From Zygaena filipendulae (Eukaryota > Arthropoda > Insecta > Lepidoptera > Zygaenidae): 64,000 nt of DNA. Positions within the stretch are counted from its first letter, which is position 1, and each line of letters opens with the position of its first letter. The stretch spans positions 1,240,001 through 1,304,000 of the forward strand of contig OU015677.1 of the NCBI GenBank assembly GCA_907165275.2, written 5' to 3'. A program made the position numbers and the translations under genes. This document shows positions 33,901 through 41,159 of the stretch, piece by piece. The notes under the pieces were generated by a model. That model saw nothing but the letters and a program-made list of their open reading frames with translations, did not search any database and was not told the DNA's origin.

Positions 33901-36900
33901 ATAATGCCTAATGCCACCCCTGTAATGCCCGATGCCGCCCCTATAATGCCTGATGCCGCCCCTATAATGCCTGATGCCACCCCTATAATGCCTGATGCCA
34001 CCCCTGTAATGCCCGATGCCGCCACTACAATGCCTAATGCCGCACCTATAATGCCTAATACCGCCACTACAATGCCTGATCCCGCCCCTATAATGTCGAA
34101 TGATGCCCCTATAATGCCTGATGCCGTCCCTATAATGCCTAATGCCACCACTAGAATGCCGAATGCCGTCTCTACAATGCCTAATGCCGCCCCTATAATG
34201 CCTAATTCCGCCACTATAATGCCTAATGCCGCCCCACAATGCTACTGCTGATAATGCTCTTAGATCTCTTGATGTGATGACATCCTCAAAAGTCGGATAC
34301 CCACCTAAGAATGTCCAATGCAAGCCTCAGAATGCCTGATGACTTCCCTAGAATGCCCAATGCCATCCTTAGAACGCTCAATTCCAACCATAAACTACAA
34401 GGTACGACTACCAAAACCCTACAGAGACATTGTACATACAATATGATCCAATCAATCTTTTAAATAAAACTAGTTAAGGATCCATCAAACCTGGTTCAGC
34501 GTCGACCGGATGCGACTGCCGCGGCGGCTTGGCGGGAGCGGAAGCAGAAGCTGGAGCGGGCGCAGGAGCGGGAGCGGGCGCAGGAGCGACCGCGGACTCC
34601 GCCTCCAGCAGACTCGCCGTCTGCTGCCGGATGTGCTGGGCAGACGTAGACGGCTGCGCAGACGGCTGGCCGGCAGGCTGCTTCTCTTTGTCTGGAATGA
34701 TGGAAAAAAGCCTAGTAAATTAACTAGTTGCTTAGAACAAACTCAATTTTCTTGGGTGTACAAATTTCTAACTTTCAATTTCATGGTATCACTAGCTGTG
34801 CCCCGCGGTTTCACCCGCGGTAATTTCGGAGTTCCCGCTGGAATTCAGGGATAAAAAGTACTCTATGCCCTTCTCTGTACCCCTGACCACATGCATGCCA
34901 AATTTCATCCAAATCCGTTCAGCCGTTTTTGCGTGATTGAGTATCAAACATCCAAACATCCACATTTATAATATTAGTAGGATTATTTATTTATTTATTC
35001 GACCAAAAAGAAAACTACAATCATTAAAGGCATATGGATCCCATTGCAATTAGTGTTACAGGACAATATAACAATAGACAATAGGGATGTTTATGGTATG
35101 AAAATCAAAACTCTACTAAAATAATAAAAAATAATAATAGACACTTTATATTTTGGATTTAGTTAGGTTTAGGTTTAGTGATTTTACATTTTAGACACGC
35201 GTTTCCGGTCACTCCAGTTAAATAACTTACGGTATTCATTGCATATTCTATCTATCCTTGTGGCCAGGTTGCTGGCTTCCACTCCTGCGCAGACCACCTC
35301 CAAGGGTGTTCCGTTCCTGCCTATAAAGAATAGAGAAGGGACCGGAACGAATTGATCTGAGATTTCTAGAGTAAAGGGTTATTACTTGAATACTTGAATA
35401 CTTGAATACATTGTTCTGTTCAGAATTTTCCTTGAGTTATTTAATATGTTATTTCAAGTTTTATTCCCCTGCTCGTTACTTCGAACTAACTTATCTATAC
35501 TGATAAATAAAATTGAAGTGTCTGTTTGTAATTTCTAGTCAACAGCTTTTCACTAAATGTAGGTATATAAAAGACTTTTTTATTTTTTTTTTATTTTTAT
35601 CTGTCTGTCTGTCTGTTTGTTCCGGCTGATATCTGATAGGATTTTCACTAGCAGTTAGCAAATGTTATAAGGAGTAACTTAGGCTACTTTTTATCCAAGA
35701 ACTTCTGTGGGATCTCTGAATTTAAAGCGGGTAAAACCGCAGGGAACACCTAGTTATAAAAGTCGTGGATAAGGTTAATTTTAAGTATAATTTTTTTAAA
35801 CTAAATTGCCGCACTCAGAGACGTTCATTAAATTAATGTTAATTGGCATTTGACTAATTAAGTTAACATTAATTTAATGAACATCTCTGATTGCAGCAAT
35901 TTTGTTTTAAAAATCAGTACTTAAAATGTACACACTTAGTCAGTAAATAAAGGCTTATTATTATTACTTAAAATTAAGTATTCATTAAAATGACCCTGAG
36001 TGCAGCCATAGATGTGTTAATATTCTATAAGAAAGGATACATATTTGCGCGAAGTATGTATAGTTAGTGGAGCCACTCTTCAATTTGATAGCGAGGAAAT
36101 GCGCTTCGTCTGAGAGGCGTTCAGCGACCGCCGAATCTTCGAGGGTTTTAGCCATCTCCGCTGACAGGTCATTGTCACCTGAAAAAAGTGACAAGACAAA
36201 TGGTAGTGCATAGAAAATTAAATATACAGTGGAAGAAAAGGCATTTTGCTTAATATTTACTAGCTGTTCCCTGAGGTTTCACCCGAGTTAATTTCAGAGA
36301 TCCAACACGTTCACTTTTTCTCTCGACATAAAATTTTTTATCATTGTAACTTCAATTAAATTTATTTTTCATCAAATGTGTTTTACAAGTAGCACATTTC
36401 ATGAAGTAAAAGATGTATTTTATACTAGTCTAATAGGTAGAGAAAGGGAAATGACTAAGCAAATAAGAAACTAATAAGCATATTTATTTTGATCCCATTA
36501 ATTACCATGATTACCAGAAACTACTGCATTGTGTTTTATGTAGATTTTACCGGCGTAATCTAGAACGTTGAATTGATTTTATACCAGATAGGTACCTTGT
36601 TACTAAAATTCTGAATATTGAATGATTTCGAGGCTTGATTGCATCATTTCGAAAACTTAAATTGTACATACTTAAGAATATTATTAATAGCTAGATAAAT
36701 ACCTATTTAACAACTTAAACAAGAAATAATATAGCTTCAATTATGACCTAAATCCTCAACAGCTGGTAGCATGTCCAGATGGCTGGCGGCATTCGGAGCA
36801 ATGCATCGCAAATTAATTAGACTTTTCGGTGAATAGCAAGAGATTTCGCTTATCAGGTAGAATATATTATAGAGAAAAGACTGAATAAAGTATTACCTTC

Positions 36901-36979
36901 AACAAATACGACGAAAATAGAATTTCTTTGTTTTGATAGATTCACAGCCTCGGCGATAGTGCCTCCGTACCAAAGCATC
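15675..36979 (-). CDS. UBXN4: UBX domain-containing protein 4 (erasin), 11 exons
   Basis: UBXN4 is an ER-membrane adaptor that binds p97/VCP through its UBX domain and promotes ER-associated degradation. Eleven minus-strand exons join with consistent phases to about 553 codons (human protein about 508). In order: a thioredoxin-like N-terminus (FVVFVEG, then VPVPSLFFIG), a Pro/Ala-rich linker, a charged coiled-coil region (MEDKMEKAKQLIDARRREK, then LARQRILAQIAQDRAER), the UBX domain (VQFKLPDGSS ... FPRREL, about residues 360-440), a hydrophobic membrane hairpin (about 455-490), and the C-terminus DDDNNTWNGNSTQQM, nearly identical to the vertebrate tail. Exon 1 carries one extra base relative to the expected frame (see finding). 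Intron 9 (13.6 kb) hosts two 30K genes on the other strand. Individual exons are listed separately. Confidence 0.93.
16140..16310 (+). mobile_element. Helitron-like copy between UBXN4 exons 10 and 11
   Basis: Runs from TCCTTACTATTATAAACTCG through CGGAATTCCCGCGGGAACTC to CCGCGGTTGAAG, where it stops 28 bp from the exon 10 donor without the usual CTAG end. The 3' end is truncated. Confidence 0.6.
16338..16524 (-). CDS. UBXN4: UBXN4 exon 10 (UBX domain, second half)
   Basis: Acceptor CGCGCGTCAG|ATGTCC, donor CTCATAT|GTGAGT. 187 nt, phase 0 to phase 1. Encodes FSLWTAFPRRELTDPSATLR, with the Phe-Pro-Arg motif that contacts p97 in UBX domains, then LELSPSAALLVLPR and an Ala tract. The residue spacing to exon 9 matches the human protein without a gap, so no exon is missing in the 13.6 kb intron. 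Confidence 0.93.
16560..17861. other. Proximal part of UBXN4 intron 9
   Basis: Contains Helitron-like pieces at about 17560-17770, including CCGCGGTTTCACC and AGTTCCCGCGGGAATTCCG. A short inverted pair is built on ACACGATAAAATTTTATC (about 17268-17370). An isolated GC-rich, exon-like segment lies at 16918-16985 (see finding). No supported gene. Confidence 0.5.
18851..19732. mobile_element. AACCTCCTCC-family insertion upstream of 30K gene 1
   Basis: Absent from copy 2, where ...GGGGTTAAAAATAAATTGC is uninterrupted. It is flanked by TTAAAAA at both ends and contains two tandem copies of a block with CCATCTGTGGTCTTCATCAT (about 19138 and 19409). It ends GAACCTCCTCCTTTTTGGAA then GTCGGTTAAAA, and sits about 20 bp upstream of the 30K TATA box. 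Confidence 0.85.
19752..19760 (+). promoter_or_regulatory. TATA box of 30K gene 1
   Basis: TATAAAATA, 185 bp before the ATG and identical in copy 2. The AACCTCCTCC insertion ends about 20 bp upstream, so sequence further upstream differs from copy 2. Confidence 0.6.
19945..21357 (+). CDS. 30 kDa lipoprotein-like fusion protein, copy 1
   Basis: Intronless frame of 470 codons. Residues about 245-470 are a Lipoprotein_11 (30K) protein: a helical segment (VVDRLLANKETNLMSYAYKL), then a beta-trefoil with three related repeats, QALKVDANVDRYGDRQAWG, LKLDVNTDSYDDRLAWG and LKLDSTVDSYGDRLLWG, ending WYILPWP. 30K proteins are abundant lepidopteran haemolymph and storage proteins. Residues 1-240 are not part of the classical family and I do not recognise them. 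They include VKTVTVMGASISKSAAADIA and YGKVVIYSS, which could be a Rossmann-like beta-alpha-beta unit (inference). There is no evident signal peptide. The frame upstream is closed by a TGA, so this ATG is the first available. The gene lies antisense inside UBXN4 intron 9. Confidence 0.9.
   Translation: MHLYIATEASKTFTVDCSLTKLPKAVPTKMTTQPNKREIDAVEGYSATSWNSAASPNYTTNVDKLYPYSEVPYIGQYKLLKIPLNLNDPIEHVDYWGEGRVVTSAGAKGFPNCYNVNQQYRLVGAGTDADKKIPNRVPVIGHQSCDTSAYIKDNSVKTVTVMGASISKSAAADIARIVNADYGKVVIYSSDENFHDAKEIEEALRKKNVLHCSGHTLPNLLKEVTMFTNFRAYFNIVETQDALYKKVSSGAFEDAVNISEAIKLNNNNTHLSQVVDRLLANKETNLMSYAYKLSADARTKALLGVCFPSIFERIFNGGNVKFVGKRHGQALKVDANVDRYGDRQAWGDSHDKTSARVSWKLAPVWNNNTVYFHIVNNERDMYLKLDVNTDSYDDRLAWGARLTEELRFQWTLEPVRIGDELVFLIKNRQYGQGLKLDSTVDSYGDRLLWGNDGDVSNNPAYFGWYILPWP
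21508..21513 (+). terminator. Polyadenylation signal of 30K gene 1
   Basis: AATAAA about 150 bp after the stop codon, also present in copy 2 at 29332-29337. The intervening sequence is conserved between the copies. Confidence 0.55.
22283..24409. mobile_element. Nested foldback element of the same family, 2.1 kb
   Basis: The left end ATATGTGACTTAAATATGAA is inverted near the right end as TTCATGTTTAAGTCATAT. Arms of about 550-650 bp carry GACAGTTTCGACTACATCTG, a GGGTGGGCAGGGGAGGG tract and GTCGCT...AATTTC segments, all homologous to the outer element's arms. The 900-bp centre (about 22860-23750) has only short frames, and I recognise no protein there. Confidence 0.7.
24410..24926. mobile_element. 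Palindromic MITE with about 182-bp arms
   Basis: The left arm ATATCCCATCAAAAACATAA... (24410-24591) is inverted almost perfectly as the right arm (24744-24926, ending ...GTTTTTGATGGGATAT). Both arms contain AAGCTTAAGCTT and GGAGCATACAACT/AGTTGTATGCTCC. The loop is 152 bp. No coding potential. Confidence 0.85.
24927..26771. other. Interior of the outer foldback element
   Basis: Contains two diverged direct copies of a segment with AAAAGTGGCTCCAAATG (about 25076 and 26679), a TTTATTTA-tailed repeat at 25240, Helitron-like pieces at 25340-25550 and a poly-C run at about 25620-25636. No supported coding sequence. Confidence 0.5.
27576..27584 (+). promoter_or_regulatory. TATA box of 30K gene 2
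   Basis: TATAAAATA at the same distance from the ATG as in copy 1. Upstream sequence is the presumed ancestral, uninterrupted form. Confidence 0.6.
27769..29181 (+). CDS. 30 kDa lipoprotein-like fusion protein, copy 2
   Basis: 470 codons, same architecture as copy 1, with 22 amino-acid differences by my alignment (about 95 percent identity). Eight fall in residues 1-314 and fourteen in the beta-trefoil that follows. Some alter the repeated trefoil motif: LKLD becomes LKLA and AWG becomes AWV in the second repeat, and a Tyr becomes Cys just before it. The frame is intact, intronless and without an evident signal peptide. It shares its TATA box and AATAAA signal with copy 1 and lies antisense in UBXN4 intron 9. 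Whether it is expressed cannot be told from sequence. Confidence 0.9.
   Translation: MHLYIATEASKTFTVDCSLTKLPKAVPTKMTTQPNKGEIDAVEGYSATSWNSAASPNYTTNVDKLYPYSEVPYIGQYKLLKIPLNLNDPIEHVDYWGEGRVVTSAGAKGFPNCYNVNQQYRLVGAGTDTDKKIPNRVPVISHQSCDTSAYIKDNSVKTVTVMGASISKSAAADIARIVNADYGKVVIYSSDENFHGAKEIEEALRRKNVLHCSGHTLPNLLKEVTMFTNFRAYFNIAETQDALYKKVSSGAFEDAVNISEAIKLSNNNAHLSQVVDRLLANKETNLMSYAYKLSADARTKALLGVCFPSIFERIFNRGNVKFVGKRHDQALKVDSSVDRYGDRQAWGDSHDKTSARVSWRLEPVWNNNTVYFHIVNNERDMCLKLAVNTDSYHDRLAWVARLMQELRFQWTLEPVRIGDELVFLIKNREYGQGLKLDSTVDSYGDRLLWGNNGDVSNNPAYFGWYILPWP
29332..29337 (+). terminator. Polyadenylation signal of 30K gene 2
   Basis: AATAAA in the conserved 3' flank, about 150 bp after the stop. Confidence 0.55.
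29719..30057. mobile_element. MITE with CAGGGATGTTGCGGATGC ends
   Basis: CAGGGATGTTGCGGATGC at the left is inverted at the right as ATTCGCAACATCCCTG. GCGGATG-type motifs are repeated within. About 339 bp. The CAGGG ends resemble hAT-type MITEs, but the 8-bp flanks do not match clearly. It ends 70 bp from UBXN4 exon 9. Confidence 0.6.
30128..30252 (-). CDS. UBXN4: UBXN4 exon 9 (UBX domain, first half)
   Basis: Acceptor TCGGCCGCAG|CGTCCGG, donor CTCAAG|GTAGGA. 125 nt, phase 1 to phase 0. Encodes ARVQFKLPDGSSHTAQFSAD and the helix LADLRRYVGDNLK, the beginning of the ubiquitin-like UBX fold. Confidence 0.94.
30822..30978 (-). CDS. UBXN4: UBXN4 exon 8 (coiled coil and Ala/Pro linker)
   Basis: Acceptor CCGACCAG|GAGGAG, donor CCCGCGA|GTAAGG. 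157 nt, phase 0 to phase 1. Encodes EERRREKMENDLARQRILAQ and IAQDRAERKARD, the most conserved coiled-coil stretch of the family, then an Ala/Pro tract. Confidence 0.93.
31200..31330 (-). mobile_element. Helitron-like fragment in UBXN4 intron 7
   Basis: GTGTGCCAAATTCTATCCAA and GTTCAGTTCAACCGTT lead into ATCCATCC repeats. Family body sequence with degraded ends. Confidence 0.5.
31411..31506 (-). CDS. UBXN4: UBXN4 exon 7 (coiled coil)
   Basis: Acceptor TTCGCCAG|CTCGAG, donor ATACAG|GTGACA. 96 nt, phase 0 both sides. Encodes LEKQKELERRATGQGVAELR then RWQVEQEFKQIQ. The intron side holds a poly-C run (about 31366-31381). Confidence 0.92.
31510..32260. other. UBXN4 intron 6, no distinct feature
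   Basis: AT-rich. CTGGTCCTTCGAGCCGGAT occurs twice (about 31545 and 31780). No supported exon on either strand. Confidence 0.4.
32263..32379 (-). CDS. UBXN4: UBXN4 exon 6 (coiled coil)
   Basis: Acceptor TGATTCCAG|AAGGCG, donor AAAGAG|GTGAGG. 117 nt, phase 0 both sides. Encodes SLAEMEDKMEKAKQLIDARR then REKAEKEKE, a charged helix. Confidence 0.92.
32495..32752. mobile_element. TTAGTCCG-family MITE in UBXN4 intron 5
   Basis: TTAGTCCGTCAGTTAGA at the left, ATCTACTCGATAGACTAA at the right, with CTCGTGACGTTACTGACC and TAGTGACGTCACGC in the middle. A Helitron-like copy (about 32755-32910) follows directly. Confidence 0.75.
32995..33018. repeat. (GT)12 microsatellite
   Basis: Uninterrupted GT dinucleotides in UBXN4 intron 5, followed by AT-rich sequence and another Helitron-like fragment at 33130-33275. 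Confidence 0.9.
33289..33446 (-). CDS. UBXN4: UBXN4 exon 5 (linker)
   Basis: Acceptor GGCATCAG|AATCCGCG, donor CAGCG|GTGAGT. 158 nt, phase 1 to phase 0. Encodes AAKVQKTEHVEVTRSGREYD and a Pro/Ala-rich end. Weakly conserved region, but the phases fit both neighbours. Confidence 0.85.
33496..34245. repeat. 21-bp minisatellite in UBXN4 intron 4
   Basis: About 35 copies of ATGCCYGATGCCRCCCCTRTA and variants. Because 21 is divisible by three, frames stay open on both strands (repeating MPDATPV on plus, GGIRHYR on minus). Higher-order pairs are visible, such as the GTAATGCCCGATGCCGCC / ATAATGCCTAATGCCACC alternation. Degenerate units continue to about 34380. It lies between UBXN4 exons 4 and 5, so the open frames are not expected to be translated. 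Confidence 0.92.
34491..34691 (-). CDS. UBXN4: UBXN4 exon 4 (linker)
   Basis: Acceptor CATTCCAG|ACAAAGAG, donor CCAG|GTTTGA. 201 nt, phase 1 to phase 1. Encodes a low-complexity linker with STSAQHIRQQTASLLEAES followed by an alternating Ala-Pro tract. GC-rich. Confidence 0.88.
34792..34982 (-). mobile_element. Helitron-like element, full-length, reverse orientation
   Basis: On the minus strand it begins TCCTACTAATATTATAAATG and ends CCGCGGGGCACAGCTAG, flanked by A and T as expected for a Helitron. Lies in UBXN4 intron 3. A TTTATTTA-tailed repeat is adjacent from 34984. Confidence 0.75.
35231..35356 (-). CDS. UBXN4: UBXN4 exon 3
   Basis: Acceptor ATCTCAG|ATCAATTCG, donor AATACC|GTAAGT. 126 nt, phase 1 to phase 1. 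Encodes YQFVPVPSLFFIGRNGTPLE and the end of the thioredoxin-like fold (ATRIDRICNEY). Confidence 0.92.
35778..35929. mobile_element. GCCGCACTCAGAG palindromic element
   Basis: Two arms of about 65 bp fold back on each other: ATTGCCGCACTCAGAGACGT ... TTAATGTTAA against TTAACATTAA ... CTCTGATTGCAGCAAT. Non-coding, in UBXN4 intron 2. Confidence 0.75.
36041..36178 (-). CDS. UBXN4: UBXN4 exon 2
   Basis: Acceptor TTTTTTCAG|GTGACAATG, donor AAATAT|GTATCC. 138 nt, phase 1 to phase 1. Encodes GDNDLSAEMAKTLEDSAVAE and on through FLAIKLKSG to YFAQI, part of the N-terminal thioredoxin-like domain. Confidence 0.92.
36182..36890. other. UBXN4 intron 1
   Basis: AT-rich, with a Helitron-like 3' scrap at about 36260-36305. 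No further exon seen. Confidence 0.5.
36897..36979 (-). CDS. UBXN4: UBXN4 exon 1 (start; one-base frame break)
   Basis: The minus-strand ATG at 36977-36979 reads MLWYGG, the expected family start. The next expected residues, TIAEAVNLSKQRNSIFVVFV, are in the adjacent frame: GGCAACTATC stands where GGCACTATC would keep the frame. As written, the ATG frame hits a stop before the exon ends. The donor is GAAG|GTAATA. With one base removed, the exon exits in phase 1, as exon 2 requires. Confidence 0.85.
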
Positions 36980-39115
36980 GTTGCTTTTTTATTACAGTTT
37001 TCCAGTACAGAAATAAAATGTTATCATTAACTTTTAATGTATTTTCGAGTTGTTTTTGAACACGATTTCGACAAATTTCCTTCGGTATTGCTGAATGTTG
37101 AAAACAGTAAAACACAAACCAAGTTTACGGTGACATGACACTACAAATTTTGACATTTTTGACAGAACTGTGAAGTGCGAATTGACGTGAATATTTGTTT
37201 CTTTTCGCCTTTTTCTTGAATGAAATCATTTGATATATTTTTAATAGCTTTTTACCATTTCAAAGAATAGTTTATTCTGATTTTTATATGTTTAAGGTAA
37301 GTATAATTGGTATAAAATATTTGTCTATGGTCTTTAACGTCTTACTTGCTACTTGCTACAAGATGGCGCTGTATTATAATCTTCACTTTGTAAAAGAAAC
37401 TACACTATTCAATACTAGATGGCTCATCAACGTCGTGTCGCGTCGCATTCTTCCAATAAAAATGCCATGTAGCATCGAAATAAATATGTACCGTAATCAG
37501 AATAAAGAATGCGTGAATGTCGTGAAACTTCAGTTTCTGCGTCTCCACAAACCATTGCCTAACCAATAAGCGCGCACCTACGGCGCCGTACTTAACTGAA
37601 AATTTCTTTCACGCATGAAATCCCCCTAATTTACAATTTCGTTCCTAATAATTAATAATTTCTGTCTAAAGCCCTTATGACTTTGTTATCCATCTGTCTG
37701 TTTGTCGGTCTGTCAAAACCCTTTCTCTCAGGAACGCGCCAGTATTGACTTAATTTTACGCCTTAACTTCTCAATCGATCATTGAAATTTTGCAAATACG
37801 TTGTCAAAGGTATCTACAGTCGTACTGAAAAGGACATATAGGGTAGGTAGGTAGGTACTTTTATCCCGGAATTCCCGCGGAAACACCGAAATTAACGCAA
37901 CTGGAACTAGGGGGAACAGCAGATTATAAATATACGGTATAATATAAGTTATTATCTATGTGCTAACAATGTTCCCTAATTAACAACTGCTTGTCGCTTC
38001 CTTTCAACGCATCGGAAATTATTTTTAAACCTCAAAAAGCAATTAACCAATTTGTTTTCGTCGACAACAGACAACCGGCAGCCGCACGCTTGACTTAACT
38101 TACTTTATTGCTCTGGCAACATTTTAGTGTCTCTTTGAAAATGGAACTGAAAATTGTGCTTTCAAATTGCAATGAGGCGCGAAATGCGTTGACGGTTTCG
38201 CGCCTTTGCCGCGTCTAAAAATGGCCGACATTTGACAGAAGCAGGCGATCGGATGAATGGCTTGTTCTGTTTTGTTACATTTGAAGTTTTATTTATTTAC
38301 ACTGTCAAACAAATACGGGTTGGGATAATATTGATCGTGCATACTCCAAATACAATTTTTTTATCATTACTATATCAGGGAAACGGATCCGCCAATCTGT
38401 TTTAGTGATCCTGCTCGAAGGACCAAAATAAAATAGACTTCCTTATGAAAAATAATAAAACCGATTGGTTTATTTATTTCACACTCCAAAACATCACGCT
38501 TACCTATATATTTTTAGAAATTAAATAGGTATTTAGGTAAATCATGAGAAAAGGACTTGAGAAATTTAAAGAAATTGTGAAATTAAGAGTGTATCGTTAC
38601 AGAATTTAAAAAGCTAAAAAACATTGTTTTGGAACTCGCTCGTGTGTTAAAATAAAAGTTATGAAGAAAAAATTAATAAACTACATAGAGATATATTAAA
38701 TTACACCTCTATGATAAACATCCAAGTGCGCCAGGAAACGCACCAACGCTTTGCCGCGCAAAAAGACGTGTAAAAAGCCCGCTCATTCGCATCCATCACT
38801 GACAGAACCGAGCCATGGAGCGAAACTTTAAAAAAAGTTTATTCCCGCTCGTTAGGCATTGATGACTTTGTTAATTGTCATTTGGCACAGAATTAGATTT
38901 AAAACAAATAACTTTGACGTGCCTTCTGGGATTGTATTGAATGTGTATTTAAGTTGTGGTATGCTGTGGTATGATAATTTGAATTCTTCCGACAAAATCT
39001 CTGTGAAGTTCTTATGGATTTACGGACAGATTGTCTTTGACTTATTTTATTCGGAATGTTAAGTTCGATGTTTAACTTTTAGCGATAAGTAAGATGGTAG
39101 CGTGATTATAATAAA
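36980..39115. other. Region upstream of UBXN4, no gene proven
   Basis: Presumably contains the UBXN4 promoter. A plus-strand ATGTTTAAG followed by a perfect GTAAGT donor lies at 37288-37302 (see finding). Helitron-like pieces occur at 37745-37925. ORF-like frames at 37288-37569 lack coding features beyond this. No clear TATA box. Confidence 0.4.
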
Positions 39116-39119
39116 TAAT

Positions 39120-40015
39120 TACTAGCTGTCCCACGCGGTTTCACCTGCGATAATTTCGAAGTTCCCGCGGAATTGTTCTATACAAACTTTGCAACCCCCT
39201 GTTCATCCCCTTAGGGGTTGAATTTTCAAAAGTCCTTTCTTATCGGATGCCTACGTTATACAAAGAACAGACGCTCCAAGTTTCAGGTCTCTACGATCAG
39301 CGGTTTAGGCTGTGCGTTGATCCATCAGTCATTCAGGACAAAGCATTTTATATGTAGGTATAGATTATTTTTGATGGTGGCATCCTTACTAGGTACATCC
39401 TTACTGTTATAAAAGCGAATGTCTGTTTGTTTGTTACCTACTTACTTAACCAATCATCATGAAATTTTGCATATACGTTATCACTTATCAGGGATTCAGA
39501 AAAGAACACAGTGTAGTTTCTTGCGGGAACTCCGAAATTAACGCGGGCATAAAATAAAATAGTTTTCATGAAAGTATCCTTACTATGTATTTATTTTACG
39601 GCAAATGTGAGTTTGTTTTTTCGCACGCTTTCACGCTTTATCTACTCAACCGATCGTCATGAAATTATTCATACACATTGTCAGGGGTACAGAGAAGGAC
39701 ATAGAGTATAATTAATCCCGGAATCCCCGCGGGAACTCCGGAATTAACGCGGGTGAAACCGCGGGGAACCGCTAAATCTATAGGTACATAAAAAATGCTT
39801 TCAAGTCCTGAATGACTGACTGACGGATCAACGCACAGCCTAAGCCGCTGATCGTAGAAAACTGAAACTTGGAGAGTGTGTTCTTTGTATGACGTAGGCA
39901 TCCGATAAGAAAGGATTTTCCGAAATTCTACCTCTAAGGGGGTGAAAAAGGGGGGCAAAGTTTGTATGGAACAATTCCACCGGGTGAAACCGCGCTGGAC
40001 AGCTAGCTATACTTA
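39120..40015. mobile_element. Cluster of Helitron-like copies
   Basis: At least three copies in alternating orientation: CTAGCTGTCCCACGCGGTTT at 39122, a copy from about 39400 with CCGAAATTAACGCGGG at about 39530, and another ending in GTGAAACCGCGGGGAACCGC at about 39768. A longer subtype containing CTGATCGTAGAAAACTGAAA and CATCCGATAAGAAAGGAT lies at 39790-40005, related to 58790-59036 and to 39230-39320. Confidence 0.7.
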
Positions 40016-40027
40016 CCATGAATTACG

Positions 40028-40262
40028 GCCGCACTCAGAGTAGACTTTAATGATTACTTAGATAAGTAGAGATTTTTAAAACAAAACTGCCGTAATCAGA
40101 GACGTTCAGTAAATTAATGTTAATTGGCATTTAATAAGATGTAACTTAATTAGTTAAATGACAATTAACATGAATTTATTAAACTTGTCTGATTACGACA
40201 GTTTTGTTTTAAAAATCTGTAATTAACTAAGTAATCATTAAAGTCGACTCTGAGTGCGGCGG
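40028..40262. mobile_element. GCCGCACTCAGAGT-family palindromic MITE
   Basis: GGCCGCACTCAGAGTAGACT at the left and AGTCGACTCTGAGTGCGGC at the right are inverted. A second inverted pair lies inside (AAAACTGCCGTAATCAGAGA / TCTGATTACGACAGTTTT), giving a nested palindrome. Confidence 0.8.
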
Positions 40263-40942
40263 TTAGATACCTATACAAATGGGTAGTTTGCTGGAAGCAA
40301 ATTTAGCTAAAAAGTATTTAAATGAACTAATTTTGTGTTCAATCCAGTCGTGTCATAAACAAGTTAAACTATCTTCCTTCTTATTTTATCGTCACTTATT
40401 TATTGATCAGCAAAACAAAGTATTTATAAATAAAATAGAGGGTGAAGTTTCGTGTGGGGTAGAGCCCCAAAAGTGCGCAGTCGATGCTTGAGCATGGAGC
40501 TACGGAACCGCAAATTAACAAATTATATGTTGCCGCTTAACACAATCGACTGAATGTAGACCTACGAATGTGGTGAAAGTGACATACCTACATATTTAGT
40601 TTTTTTTTTACTTTTTTGTAAAAAAAAAATAGAATACAGAGATTTTTTTGGGCTTCAGTGTTAAGTCTTTAGTCAATACTTCTATAATATTATACACTAA
40701 CAGGTATTGTGTAGAGGTACAGGTAGAGGTAATAAGTTTGGATGCACGGAATAATCTCTGGAACTATTTAACCAAAGTCAATGTCGAATAATTTATTCAA
40801 ATTTGGCTCATAATATGGCTCTTTTTCACGTCAATAAAATTAAATTTATTATGACAGCACACACAAAATATCCACCCTTCACAGCTTCCTAGTGCTATGG
40901 CTGAAGAGAAGAAGCTGCGCAACAATAAGCCGTAACCAGCAA

Positions 40943-41153
40943 TCCTACTAATATTATAAACGCGAAAGTTTGTAAGAATGTATATATGGATGGATGTTTG
41001 TTACTCTTTCACGCAAAAACTACTGAATGGATTTAAATGAAACTTTACAATAACATAGCTTATACATCAAATTAACACATAGGGTACTTTTTATCCCGGA
41101 ATTCCCGCGGAAACTCTGAAATTAATGCGGGTGAAACCGCGGGGCACAACTAG
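40943..41153 (+). mobile_element. Helitron-like element, full-length
   Basis: TCCTACTAATATTATAAACG start, CGGAATTCCCGCGGAAACTC body, CCGCGGGGCACAACTAG end. Preceded by A, but followed by G rather than T. Confidence 0.7.
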
Positions 41154-41159
41154 GATACT

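Noticed and set aside
33658..34323. Frames of about 190-220 codons with repeating MPDATPV or GGIRHYR
   Set aside because: They arise from a 21-bp tandem repeat in an intron. Both strands are open, and there is no start context or splice support.
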